Below are positions 1 to 7,160 of a DNA stretch of 10,086 nt, in pieces. The stretch spans positions 1-10,086 of the forward strand of contig JAQGPB010000131.1 of NCBI GenBank assembly GCA_028293265.1, read 5' to 3'. This stretch comes from Pedosphaera sp. Its GTDB lineage: Bacteria > Verrucomicrobiota > Verrucomicrobiae > Limisphaerales > Pedosphaeraceae. How positions within the stretch are numbered: position 1 is the stretch's first letter; each line of letters starts with the position of its first letter. The notes beneath the pieces were generated by a model, which saw nothing but the letters and a program-made list of their open reading frames with translations, was not told where the DNA came from and did not search any database. A program made the translations under genes and the position numbers.

Positions 1-889
1 GCTGTGGATGAACGAACCGGATCTTTCGCAGCATCAGACCGGACCGGGTTCGGCCAAATCGCTGGCGGCCATCAAAAATGCCGACGACAATTTGGCGCGC
101 GTTTTGCGCGCGCTCGAAGCAAAGGGCGTGCGCGACCAGACTGATATTTTGCTGGTTTCCGATCACGGATTTTCGACCATTCAGAGCGTGGTTGATGTGG
201 CGGATTCATTGAACACTGCCGGCTTCACTGCGACCCGCGAATTCAAGACCCCGCCCACGAACGGCGACATCATGGTCGCGGGCGATGGCGGGTCGGTGTT
301 GCTCTACGTGACGGGTCATGATCAAAAAGTGACTGAGCGGCTCGTCACGTTTTTGCAGGGATGGAAGCATACGGGGGTGATTTTTACACGCAAGGCGATG
401 GAAGGGACGTTCGCATTGGCGCAGGCGCATCTCGACGCGCCAACCGCACCGGATGTGCTGGTTTCGCTCCGGTGGACGGCGGACCGCAACGATGTCGGGG
501 TGCCGGGCATGATTGTTACTGACGCCTCCGAGTACGGGCCGGGACAGGGAATGCATGGAACGCTCAGCGCCTTCGACATGCACAATACTTTTGTCGCCAA
601 CGGGCCGGATTTTCGCGCGGGCATCGTGGATCATCTGCCGACGGGCAATGTGGACGTGGCGCCGACGGTGCTGTGGATTTTGGGAGTGAAGCCGCCCAAG
701 CCGATGGATGGGCGCGTGGTGACAGAGGCGATGAACGTGCCTGAATCAAGGATCAAGTCGTTCGAGCCGCATCACATCGAGGCGACGCGGCAATTGGAAA
801 AAGCCACGTGGCGGCAATATCTGAATTACACCGAGGTCAACGGCGTGGATTATTTTGACGAAGGGAATGGCTCCCAGACTGCCAGATAG
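1..889 (+). CDS. Type I phosphodiesterase / nucleotide pyrophosphatase, 5'-truncated
   Basis: This is the C-terminal part of an alkaline-phosphatase-superfamily enzyme (PF01663-like), which hydrolyses phosphodiester or pyrophosphate bonds using two metal ions, usually zinc. The frame is open to the window edge, and the ATG at 8 lies inside the conserved motif 'LWMNEPDLSQHQTGPGS', so it is not the real start. Numbering from that Met, three metal-binding motifs are visible. Asp5 and His9 form the D-x3-H pair, Asp52-His53 lie in 'VSDHGF', and His183 lies in 'GMHGTLSAFDMHNTFVANGP'. The tail 'VDVAPTVLWILGV...MDGR' is the usual end of this fold. The N-terminal part, with the nucleophile Thr/Ser and any signal peptide, lies upstream. 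It converges on the alpha/beta hydrolase gene with only 5 bases between the stops, and no terminator is visible. The exact substrate cannot be told; phosphonoacetate hydrolase-like or nucleotide-cleaving activities are possible. Confidence 0.88.
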   Translation, partial: LWMNEPDLSQHQTGPGSAKSLAAIKNADDNLARVLRALEAKGVRDQTDILLVSDHGFSTIQSVVDVADSLNTAGFTATREFKTPPTNGDIMVAGDGGSVLLYVTGHDQKVTERLVTFLQGWKHTGVIFTRKAMEGTFALAQAHLDAPTAPDVLVSLRWTADRNDVGVPGMIVTDASEYGPGQGMHGTLSAFDMHNTFVANGPDFRAGIVDHLPTGNVDVAPTVLWILGVKPPKPMDGRVVTEAMNVPESRIKSFEPHHIEATRQLEKATWRQYLNYTEVNGVDYFDEGNGSQTAR

Positions 890-894
890 CCGGT

Positions 895-1731
895 TTACTT
901 TGTCGCAGCGGATTTTTTAGGCGCTGCTGCTTCATCCGGTGCCGGATTCGCTTTCCAAAACGATATCAACCCCCGCCACCAATCATCGGTTTGACTTAAC
1001 AGGTCGTTGTGTCCGACCTGCGGAACTTCCCAGAACCTCTTGGGACCTTGGTAATCTTCAAAAAGTTTATGTCCAAAACGATTGGGCACCACCCCGTCGC
1101 GACCCGCAAACAGCATGGCAACCGGGCCATGATAATTCTTGAAATAACTCGAAGAGGGAAAACGGTCCAATAACATTAAACTTACTGGAAAAATCGGCAT
1201 GTGATATTGTGCGACATGCGTCATGTTATCATAAGGCGCGACCAGCAAGACACCTTGGACGGCTTCAGGATAGGTTCCCGCCAGGTAAGCCGCGACGCCC
1301 GTACCGAGAGATTCACCCATCAAATAAACCGGGCCCTGTTTCTTCAACAGATTAATGGCTTCATCCGCCGCCCGAAAAAAAATTTTCTCGCTCGGCGATC
1401 CATCACGCGCTCCAAAACCGGGATATTCCAAAATATACACATCGAGCGGTTCAACTTTTTGGAGATCGTCCGCGTAGTCCAGACGGTCCACGGCGCTGCC
1501 AGAGTTCCCGTGAACAATCAGTATCTGGCCGTGGCTCTGCGGCATCTTGCGGAGCTGCTTCCAGCCAATGTACTGGCCATACTCGTTTTGCCAGGCTTGA
1601 AAGCCGCGTTCTTCGGCGAGCCGGGAACCACCCTGCCCTTTGTCAGGATGATAAATTAATTTTCGCTGGCCAAAAAAAACCAACAACAGCAACCCGAGAT
1701 AAAGTATCCCAAAAATCTTTGCGATCCGCAT
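895..1731 (-). CDS. Membrane-anchored alpha/beta hydrolase (serine hydrolase)
   Basis: I start this protein at the ATG at 1731 (278 aa), because it then begins directly with a signal-anchor helix (residues 4-21, 'AKIFGILYLGLLLLVFFG') followed by 'QRKLIYHP', the usual opening of Bem46/ABHD13-like hydrolases. Upstream in-frame ATGs at 1764 and 1794 would add a basic extension of 11 or 21 residues, and none of the three has a convincing ribosome binding site. The catalytic set is complete: Ser141 in 'GESLGTG', Asp212 in 'GRDGVVP' and His241 in 'VGHNDL'. 'VHGNSGS' (about 73-79) supplies the oxyanion region and 'EYPGFG' follows it. The C-terminus is a short Ala/Lys/Pro-rich tail. The active domain should face the periplasm or the outer side of the inner membrane. 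It follows transaldolase on the same strand, only 3 bases after the tal stop if the 1794 start is used, so the two are probably co-transcribed. Substrate unknown: an esterase, thioesterase or lipase-like role is possible. Confidence 0.85.
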   Translation of the reverse strand: MRIAKIFGILYLGLLLLVFFGQRKLIYHPDKGQGGSRLAEERGFQAWQNEYGQYIGWKQLRKMPQSHGQILIVHGNSGSAVDRLDYADDLQKVEPLDVYILEYPGFGARDGSPSEKIFFRAADEAINLLKKQGPVYLMGESLGTGVAAYLAGTYPEAVQGVLLVAPYDNMTHVAQYHMPIFPVSLMLLDRFPSSSYFKNYHGPVAMLFAGRDGVVPNRFGHKLFEDYQGPKRFWEVPQVGHNDLLSQTDDWWRGLISFWKANPAPDEAAAPKKSAATK

Positions 1732-1797
1732 CAATGCCCGGCCCCATTTCGACCTGAGCCTCATGCTGGCTCGGCTTGCGAAAGGAAGCCGCATGAG

Positions 1798-2796
1798 CTA
1801 CAAGCGTTCAGCAATATATTTCTCGAGCTTGACCGTGTCCGCTGCGAATACGCGGATGCCTTCGGCGGTCTTCTCAGTGGCCATGGCGTCGTCGTTAAGC
1901 AGGAAGCGGAATTTCTTTTCGTCAATTTCAAGACGAGGAATGGTGCTTTCCTTGGCCATCGCGGGACTCAGGTTTCTAACCACGGGCGCGGTGCTTTTCT
2001 TCAATTCCGCGAGGAGGTTGGGGCTGATGGTGAGCAGGTCGCAGCCGGCGAGTTCGAGAATTTCGCCGACGTTGCGGAAGCTCGCGCCCATCACCTCGGT
2101 AGCGTGGCCGTATTTTTTGTAGTAGGTGTAAATCTCGCGGACGGAAACAACGCCGGGATCCTCGGCGGGAGCGTAATCCTTTCCGGTTTTGGCCTTGTAC
2201 CAGTCGAGAATTCGACCGACGAACGGTGAAATCAATCTTGCGTTGGCCTCGGCGCAGGCGACGGCTTGCGCGAGCGAGAAGAGCAGCGTCATGTTGCAGT
2301 TGATGCCTTCCTTTTGCAGCGCGTCGGCCGCGCGGATGCCTTCCCAAGTGGAGGCTATCTTGATCAGGATGCGTTCGCGGCCAATGCCTTTCTCTTTATA
2401 GAGGGCGATGAACCGGTGCGCCTTGTTGACCAGGCCTTCGGTGTCGAAAGAAAGATTGGCGTCCGTCTCGGTCGAGACGCGGCCCGGCACGATCTTCAAA
2501 ATTTCCGAGCCGAAGCCTACCAGCAAATCGTCCACGACATGCGCAATGAGCGCCTTGCCGGTCGCCCCGGATTTCTTGCCGTCGGCGATGGCTTTTTCCA
2601 GGAGATGCTTGTATGCCGGCATCTGCGCGGCTTTAAGGATGAGCGACGGGTTCGTGGTGGCGTCCTGCGGCGCAAATTCCTTCAGCGAATCAAAATCACC
2701 GGTGTCAGCAACGACTCTGGTAAAAGCTTTCAACTGATCAAGCTGGGTGACGCCGGACGCGGCCTTGGGCTGGGTGGGTTGTGTCATCGTGCTCAT
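1798..2796 (-). CDS. tal: Transaldolase
   Basis: Transaldolase of the non-oxidative pentose phosphate pathway moves a dihydroxyacetone unit from sedoheptulose 7-phosphate to glyceraldehyde 3-phosphate, giving erythrose 4-phosphate and fructose 6-phosphate in the cytoplasm. From the ATG at 2796 the protein is 332 aa, close to the TalB-type length of about 317. Both family signatures are present: 'DATTNPSLI' near residue 45 and '[16 protein letters not shown]' near 142, in which Lys146 is the Schiff-base lysine. Aligning the 'VVADTGDFD' segment with E. coli TalB gives a constant offset of 14 residues, which puts Lys146 on TalB Lys132. The phosphate-binding '[12 protein letters not shown]' is also seen. 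An ATG at 2835 would add 13 unrelated residues and another at 2787 would remove three. The extra N-terminal stretch (about 14 residues, Thr/Gln/Pro/Ala-rich) looks disordered. It is followed closely by the hydrolase gene on the same strand. Confidence 0.96.
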   Translation of the reverse strand: MSTMTQPTQPKAASGVTQLDQLKAFTRVVADTGDFDSLKEFAPQDATTNPSLILKAAQMPAYKHLLEKAIADGKKSGATGKALIAHVVDDLLVGFGSEILKIVPGRVSTETDANLSFDTEGLVNKAHRFIALYKEKGIGRERILIKIASTWEGIRAADALQKEGINCNMTLLFSLAQAVACAEANARLISPFVGRILDWYKAKTGKDYAPAEDPGVVSVREIYTYYKKYGHATEVMGASFRNVGEILELAGCDLLTISPNLLAELKKSTAPVVRNLSPAMAKESTIPRLEIDEKKFRFLLNDDAMATEKTAEGIRVFAADTVKLEKYIAERL

Positions 2797-2906
2797 AATT
2801 GTTTGTGTCGTGAATTCCGTTCTTAAAAGGAGCATGCGGCAACCCGCGCCTTAAAGCAACTTACTTTTCCGCGAAGTTCCGGATGGTCTGGCGCAGGCGG
2901 GCAATT

Positions 2907-3398
2907 TCAATTTTGTTTTGTTTGTTCCGGCGAGTTCTCCGGTTGCGCGATGCCCTCGATGAAATAGTACGGGGCCTGATGTGGTCTGGCCCGGGAAGGT
3001 TTGCGGCCGGTTCGCGGCCACGTGTATTGGCAATCATCGCAATAAAATTCTTTTTCCAGCAGCCCCAGCCCGGAGAGCAGGCCGAGGAGATTTGGCAGAA
3101 AGAATTTTCGCGTGTGCTGCGGATACTCGACGCGCGAGGAGCCGCATTCCGGGCAGCGCACGGCTTCGCGCAAAATGCCCGTTTCAGTGTCCCAGACGCG
3201 AAGCAACTGCCGGGCGTTTTCGTATTCAGATGACGGGACCTTGACCCGGATGCCGGCAAGCGGATGGGCCACGAACCAAAGCCGTTCCATTCTGGACTCG
3301 TCGCGCATCTCAGCGTGGAAGTGGGCCTCCTCCAACCGTCGTTTCAGAGGCTCCGCCTGCGCCGGTGTGTTGAACGTAGCTATGGTAATCTCGTTCAT
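2907..3398 (-). CDS. DUF2007-like protein with C-terminal zinc ribbon
   Basis: A small soluble protein of 163 aa. Residues 1-70 ('ITIATFNTPAQAEPLKRRLE' onward to 'VKVPSSEYENARQLL') resemble DUF2007, a small ferredoxin-like domain sometimes called a putative prokaryotic signal-transducing domain. A split zinc ribbon follows: Cys82-x2-Cys85 in 'CPECGSSRVEYP' and Cys120-x2-Cys123 in 'CDDCQYTWPR'. Between the two knuckles is a hydrophobic stretch, 'FFLPNLLGLLSGLGLLEKEF' (about 99-118), that could be a short helical hairpin or a membrane-touching segment. The last 35 residues are polar and probably disordered. The ATG at 3398 follows an A/T-rich leader without a ribosome binding site. It lies 110 bases upstream of tal on the same strand and downstream of the large palindrome. 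No enzymatic role can be assigned; metal or nucleic-acid binding, or a regulatory role, is inference. Confidence 0.72.
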   Translation of the reverse strand: MNEITIATFNTPAQAEPLKRRLEEAHFHAEMRDESRMERLWFVAHPLAGIRVKVPSSEYENARQLLRVWDTETGILREAVRCPECGSSRVEYPQHTRKFFLPNLLGLLSGLGLLEKEFYCDDCQYTWPRTGRKPSRARPHQAPYYFIEGIAQPENSPEQTKQN

Positions 3399-3480
3399 AA
3401 TTAAAATTACTACCAGATAGGAATAAAATCAAACCGCGCATTGCATGCCATGAAAAGGGAGCAGCTTAGTTTCTTGCACA

Positions 3481-3596
3481 GGTGCGTTTAAGCGGACTGA
3501 TGGTTTTTGAAATATTAAACGGGCAACGCCGCGTGAGGGCACGCGGCCTGCAGAGATTACCCGTTTAAGAATTCAAAAACCATAAGTCCGCGCACC
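3481..3596. repeat. Long imperfect palindrome (structured intergenic element or MITE-like)
   Basis: Arms 3492-3526 and 3557-3591 are inverted copies that match at 31 of 35 positions, for example GCGGACT, ATGGTTTTTGAA and TTAAACGGG. Between them sits an independent perfect 8-bp hairpin (3528-3535 with 3540-3547, GCCGCGTG/CACGCGGC) closed by an AGGG loop. GGTGC (3481-3485) and GCACC (3592-3596) add a further outer pair after a 6-base bulge, GTTTAA. One of the four mismatches (3524/3559) becomes a G-U wobble in a minus-strand transcript, so the RNA read in the direction of the neighbouring genes would fold slightly better. No T-run follows on either side, so it is not a classic intrinsic terminator. 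It could be a MITE or REP-like element, or a processing or attenuation structure downstream of the LysM gene. Confidence 0.85.
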
Positions 3597-3649
3597 GGGA
3601 TAAGACACCCGACCCGCTGCTGCCATGCGTCCGCCGTGAAACGTTTCCG

Positions 3650-4984
3650 TTACTGCGCCGGTGGCGGCGGAATATTGATGGCGGTACCGCCGGTGAGCGT
3701 GTGGAAATTGAGGCTGGGATTTGCGCTCAGAATGGAACTGGCGGAGACGCCGTATTTGGCGGCAATCATGTCCACCGATTCACCGGGCGAATAGGAATGA
3801 ACCTGGGCTGCGGGCACGGTGGGAGCAATTACCGGGGTTGGCGGAGCGAGGCCCAAAATGCGGTCGCTTGCGGCCTTTTGCTGCTGATCAACCTGGGCCA
3901 GTTGCGCCGCCTTTTGTTCGGGCGTCAACGAGTCGTCATTGCGGATGCGTGCCTGCTCCTGCAACGTGGCTTTGTTCAGTTCATACAGCGACCGGACCTC
4001 CTGCATCGAAGCGCCGTTCTCGTCGGCCAGGGCGGCCGCCTGCTGGAACGCCGGTTCCTGGTTGGTGCGATATTCCTTATAGCGTTCCGGGCCGAGCACT
4101 TCCTTCAAGGTGTCTTCCATCTGCTTGGCCAAGGTGGCCTCCTGGGACGTCTTGGCCTGCGTATCGCCGCTGACCAATTCAAATTTTTGTTCGAGCGGAT
4201 CGGTGGAGCGAAACAGGTTGCGAAACTCATCGGGTGTCAGATCAATGCCGCGCAACCGCTCGCGCAAGGAGGCGGCGGTCTGGGAATAGCGCAGGAGGAA
4301 TTCTTCAAGCTGCGCCGGGTTGAGCGACTGGGCAAGTTCGGTCCGCATCTGCTGGGCGAGACGGGCGAGTTCGGCGGGGGCGGCGGGTTTGCCGGCGCTC
4401 TGTTGCGCTGCGAGATAGGCCTGCGTGCGTTGTTGCGAACGCGTGACGGCGTCCTGCACGGCGCGCTTGGTTTCCGGCGAGAGTTCACCCAGGATCGGGC
4501 CGTTGAGCGTGACGCCGGTGGCCGGGGTGGTTTCCGTGGCGGCCCAATTGGGCCCCAGCAAAGTGGTGAGCAGCGCGACGCGTTCTTCTTCGAGGCTGAA
4601 AATTTTCGCGGTCGCGGCCTGCACCAAGTTGGGGTCGGGGTCGAAGCGCCACCATTGTTGCTCGGGCGTCACCACTTCCATCATGCGCTTTTTAGCGTAG
4701 AGCTGGTTCACGTCGGCAATGATGATGTCGCGGATGGTTTGTTCCGGGCAGCCGATTTCGCGGAGATTGGCGACGTAGGCTGGATAATCCGCTGATTCGA
4801 GTTCCTGCCAGGAAAAGAACTGTTTGCGGACCACGACGCGGGTATGAACAACATTGCTGATCCCGGGAGCCACGCCGACCGGCCGGGCGTGCAACTGGGC
4901 GGACCGGTGTCTTGAAACCAGCCAAACCAACAGTACCACAACATTCAGTCCCGCCGATATGGTCAAAATCAGGTACCGACGCAT
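3650..4984 (-). CDS. Membrane-anchored protein with C-terminal LysM domain
   Basis: A 444-aa envelope protein. Residues 4-23 ('YLILTISAGLNVVVLLVWLV') form an uncleaved signal anchor followed by basic residues, so the bulk should lie in the periplasm. Residues about 62-85 carry 'YVANLREIGCPEQTIRDIII', a segment I associate with verrucomicrobial hypothetical proteins. The middle (about 165-380) is Gln/Ala/Glu-rich, strongly helical and probably partly coiled-coil, with 'LSPETKRAV', 'LNPAQLEEF', 'LTPDEFRNLF' and 'LTPEQKAAQ' as recurring helix starts. After a Pro/Ala linker ('APPTPVIAPTVPAAQ'), residues 395-440 form one LysM peptidoglycan-binding domain ('HSYSPGESVDMIAAKYGV', 'ILSANPSL', 'GTAINIPP'). 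There is no catalytic domain. It lies 95 bases downstream of the Trp-rich secreted protein on the same strand and may share its transcript. A structural or scaffold role in the cell wall is likely but inferred. Confidence 0.8.
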   Translation of the reverse strand: MRRYLILTISAGLNVVVLLVWLVSRHRSAQLHARPVGVAPGISNVVHTRVVVRKQFFSWQELESADYPAYVANLREIGCPEQTIRDIIIADVNQLYAKKRMMEVVTPEQQWWRFDPDPNLVQAATAKIFSLEEERVALLTTLLGPNWAATETTPATGVTLNGPILGELSPETKRAVQDAVTRSQQRTQAYLAAQQSAGKPAAPAELARLAQQMRTELAQSLNPAQLEEFLLRYSQTAASLRERLRGIDLTPDEFRNLFRSTDPLEQKFELVSGDTQAKTSQEATLAKQMEDTLKEVLGPERYKEYRTNQEPAFQQAAALADENGASMQEVRSLYELNKATLQEQARIRNDDSLTPEQKAAQLAQVDQQQKAASDRILGLAPPTPVIAPTVPAAQVHSYSPGESVDMIAAKYGVSASSILSANPSLNFHTLTGGTAINIPPPPAQ

Positions 4985-5079
4985 AAGGCTTTTTTAACTT
5001 CAAATCCCTGCTTCCGCAAACTCAAAATTGGCGTGGATTTGTGCGCGGCGAAGCAGGCAATTTCAATTTGCAGTTGTCA

Positions 5080-6939
5080 TCACTTGCCATGGTTGGGGTC
5101 GGACGTGTTGCCGGAATTGTTTGGCAGTTGCTTTTGTGGTGACGGTTGCTGCGGGGAGGCCCGCACTCCATTATTTGCACCGGTCTGGCCATGCAAGTTT
5201 TGGTTTGGTGGCGACGGCGGCAGGTGGGCTTCACTGGCCTGATTATAAGATTTGGGATAATAGAGCTGTTGGTTGTTTTGGACCGCATTATTGCGGACTT
5301 GCAACGGCGGGGCAGCCGGCGCTTGAACCGCGATATTATTTGGAGCTTGCCGCGCCGGCGTGGATGCGAGCGGCTGGCTGGCGTTGGGCGTGGCAAAATT
5401 ATTTGGCGGACGTGGCTTCACATTTTCTTGATTGAGCTGTGGGTTTGCCGGGGTCGTCACATACTGATGCGATGGTGTCGGAGCAGCATAATTCTGAGGG
5501 TGAACCGGAGCTTTCTCGACTGGATGCGCCGGGGTTTGAAAAGAAGCGGCGGACTGGCCGGTGCCAGGCGCGACATAATTGTTTTGCGAACGGGGAGAAT
5601 TCCCCTGGCTGGCGGGGCGAACATCCTTTTGCGAATGACCGGGGGAGTTCGCCGGAGTGAACGCGGGTCTCTGCTCAACCTTGGGCGGCACGATGGCGGC
5701 GTGTTGAACGACAGGATGACGCTCGTCCACTTTTTGAGCCACCATTCGCACAGGAGCCGCCGGGGTTTTGATTTCATGCTTATAGACGCCACCCGCCTGA
5801 GTGATTCCCGGCGCGCCCTTTCGTTCCGGCTCATTGTGAATCGCAACGGTGCGGATCGTCGTATGCGTTGCGGCCTCGACGCGTTCCTTGGGAATGCCGC
5901 GGTTTATCACCACATGGTTTTCGTTGACGACGTAATTGTTGATGACGGTGGTGTGGCTGTAAATTCTCGTGACTTCCGCGGGCGGCAAACGGTGACGTCC
6001 GTAATCATGCTCGCCAAAATCTTTTATCGCGATGAACGTGAACAACCCCGCGCCCAGCCCGAAGTCAAAGTCCGCACGGACGTTCACGCCGTTAAAACGG
6101 TAGCCGCTCCGCACGTCAAATTCCGCTCGGAACGGCAACGGAGCCCAGCCGCAATGCTCGCCTTCATTGCGCCAAACAACCCAGCCCGGCCCCCAAGTCG
6201 TGTCGGGAAACCAGACCCAGCCGACGCGGTCGTGGAAGTGCCACCGGCCATAGTGAAACGGCGCCCAGCCCCAGGAGTATTCGGATTGCCAGCACCAGCC
6301 AGCATCGGTGTTGACCCAATAACCGCCGTCACAATAAGGACGCCATTGGCGGTTCACCAACAGGACCCGCGGTTGCCAGCACCAGCCGTAGCCATCGAGG
6401 TTTACCCAGGTGCCATACGGTGAAAGGTCGTTGTAAAAGTAACTGACTTGCGCGGGGGCATCGCTCACGTAAGCGGGCGGAGGCGTGGCAGGAATTGGCA
6501 CAGGAGCAGGAGGCGGAGCGGAAGGAGTTGGCAGCGCGACAGGCGGAGGCGGGACCTGTTCGGTAATCGGCGGGGGCGGAAGTGAAGGCGTCGTGGGCGC
6601 ATAGACCTTTTGATCGTAAACGTATTTGGTGGAAGTCTGCGGATTGGGAACAACGGCCCGGTCATGGTTCAACATTTCCGTCACGACTGGCGTTGCGATG
6701 CCTTCGTCCTTGAGATAAAGAATGGCATCGGCGGACAAATCAAACCTGCCTTGCGCGTTATGCACGTAGGCCAACTGGACTTCCTCGCTGACGCCGGACT
6801 CCGCCAATCGCACCAAGTCAGCCGCGAGCGGGGAAATCGTGGCGGATGCGGGCGGGTTGCTGTCCTGCGCTCGCAAAGGCAGCAAGGGCAAAACGACCCC
6901 GGCGGCCAAACCCAACCAAATGGCGCTTTTCGAGTTCAT
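5080..6939 (-). CDS. Secreted Trp-rich (DUF6600/YXWGXW-like) protein with disordered tail
   Basis: The ATG at 6939 gives a 619-aa protein that opens with a signal peptide (residues 1-24, 'SAIWLGLAAGVVLPLLPLRA', cleavage before Gln25). A start at 6966 would put nine residues in front of it. Residues 35-95 form a helical domain ('VSEEVQLAYVHNAQGRFDLS', 'AILYLKDEGIATPVVTEML') that I associate with verrucomicrobial secreted proteins. A Pro-rich linker (about 114-156) leads to a Trp-rich domain (171-268) with 16 Trp. It holds three related units: 'WVNLDGYGWCWQP', 'WVNTDAGWCWQ' and 'WHFHDRVGWVWFP'. Four Cys (187, 203, 216, 263) could form disulfides in the exported protein. Residues 270-370 are a less ordered conserved region, and everything after about 380 is Pro/Gln/Asn-rich and likely disordered. 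A role in the outer envelope or surface is inferred; no enzyme motif is visible. The LysM gene follows on the same strand. Confidence 0.82.
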   Translation of the reverse strand: MNSKSAIWLGLAAGVVLPLLPLRAQDSNPPASATISPLAADLVRLAESGVSEEVQLAYVHNAQGRFDLSADAILYLKDEGIATPVVTEMLNHDRAVVPNPQTSTKYVYDQKVYAPTTPSLPPPPITEQVPPPPVALPTPSAPPPAPVPIPATPPPAYVSDAPAQVSYFYNDLSPYGTWVNLDGYGWCWQPRVLLVNRQWRPYCDGGYWVNTDAGWCWQSEYSWGWAPFHYGRWHFHDRVGWVWFPDTTWGPGWVVWRNEGEHCGWAPLPFRAEFDVRSGYRFNGVNVRADFDFGLGAGLFTFIAIKDFGEHDYGRHRLPPAEVTRIYSHTTVINNYVVNENHVVINRGIPKERVEAATHTTIRTVAIHNEPERKGAPGITQAGGVYKHEIKTPAAPVRMVAQKVDERHPVVQHAAIVPPKVEQRPAFTPANSPGHSQKDVRPASQGNSPRSQNNYVAPGTGQSAASFQTPAHPVEKAPVHPQNYAAPTPSHQYVTTPANPQLNQENVKPRPPNNFATPNASQPLASTPARQAPNNIAVQAPAAPPLQVRNNAVQNNQQLYYPKSYNQASEAHLPPSPPNQNLHGQTGANNGVRASPQQPSPQKQLPNNSGNTSDPNHGK

Positions 6940-7160
6940 AAGTTTTAGTGAAATTTTCAACTGCACAGATTAGACCGCAGCAGCAGTCAATTATTCAGCC
7001 AGCCAAACAGAATCAACCAGACGGTTCAAGCTGTTACGCGTTAATTGTTTATGGTCAAACCCTTGCGGGTGCTGAAAAATGTCGCAAGTCATCGGTTCCG
7101 TCGCCTGACGCTGCGTTCGGCGACGGCGACGGCGCAGCGCGTCATCCCTGCCAGTTGGAA
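6940..7160. other. Intergenic region between the arginine gene and the Trp-rich protein gene
   Basis: This stretch of 221 bases has no credible gene. Reading along the minus strand from the argZ stop, it holds a GC-rich hairpin (7098-7126, listed separately) and then an A/T-richer half upstream of the Trp-rich protein gene. A poor promoter candidate there is TTGATT (7016-7011), a 15-base spacer and AATAAT (6995-6990). The leader in front of the ATG at 6939 (CTAAAACTT) has no Shine-Dalgarno motif. The gap size suggests that the Trp-rich protein and LysM genes have their own promoter rather than relying on argZ. Confidence 0.4.
7098..7126 (-). terminator. GC-rich hairpin after the arginine gene, possible weak terminator
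   Basis: CCGTCGCC (7098-7105) and GGCGACGG (7119-7126) form a perfect 8-bp stem with a 13-base loop, 35 bases past the argZ stop. On the minus strand the sequence ATTTTT follows only after about 15 bases, so it lacks the adjacent U-tract of a strong intrinsic terminator. It may be a weak terminator or a chance structure in GC-rich DNA. Confidence 0.3.

Noticed and set aside
1201..1659. 152-aa plus-strand frame antisense to the hydrolase
   Set aside because: No start context and no domain. The minus-strand frame has an intact Ser-Asp-His triad.
2861..2906. Alternative minus-strand frame continuing past the DUF2007 gene stop with a plausible-looking peptide (KIEIARLRQTIRNFAEK)
   Set aside because: It would need a frameshift near the end of the DUF2007 gene, and there is no homopolymer slip site or recognised domain to support one. 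The DUF2007 frame ends normally in a polar tail.
3481..3596. Integron attC site as an explanation of the palindrome
   Set aside because: The ends do not show the paired RYYYAAC/GTTRRRY core sites, there is no cassette array, and the arms are too perfectly paired without the usual extrahelical bases.
3701..4795. 364-aa open frame on the plus strand, antisense to the LysM gene
   Set aside because: Gly/Phe/Leu-rich translation without domain structure. The opposite strand has a convincing anchor, helical region and LysM domain.
5007..5057. 8-bp inverted repeat (CCTGCTTC/GAAGCAGG) with a 35-base loop in the gap between the Trp-rich and LysM genes
   Set aside because: Short stem, long loop and no T-run; expected occasionally by chance in a gap of this size.
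2902..5069. A 14-base match GGCAATTTCAATTT near the 3' ends of the DUF2007 and Trp-rich genes (about 2900 and 5056)
   Set aside because: A match of this length between two sites in 10 kb is not clearly above chance, and the flanks diverge quickly.
5146..6423. 425-aa open frame on the plus strand, antisense to the Trp-rich protein gene
   Set aside because: Its translation is Arg-rich with no recognisable domain, and it is the complement of a clear signal-peptide/Trp-rich coding frame. High GC and codon bias of the true gene explain it.
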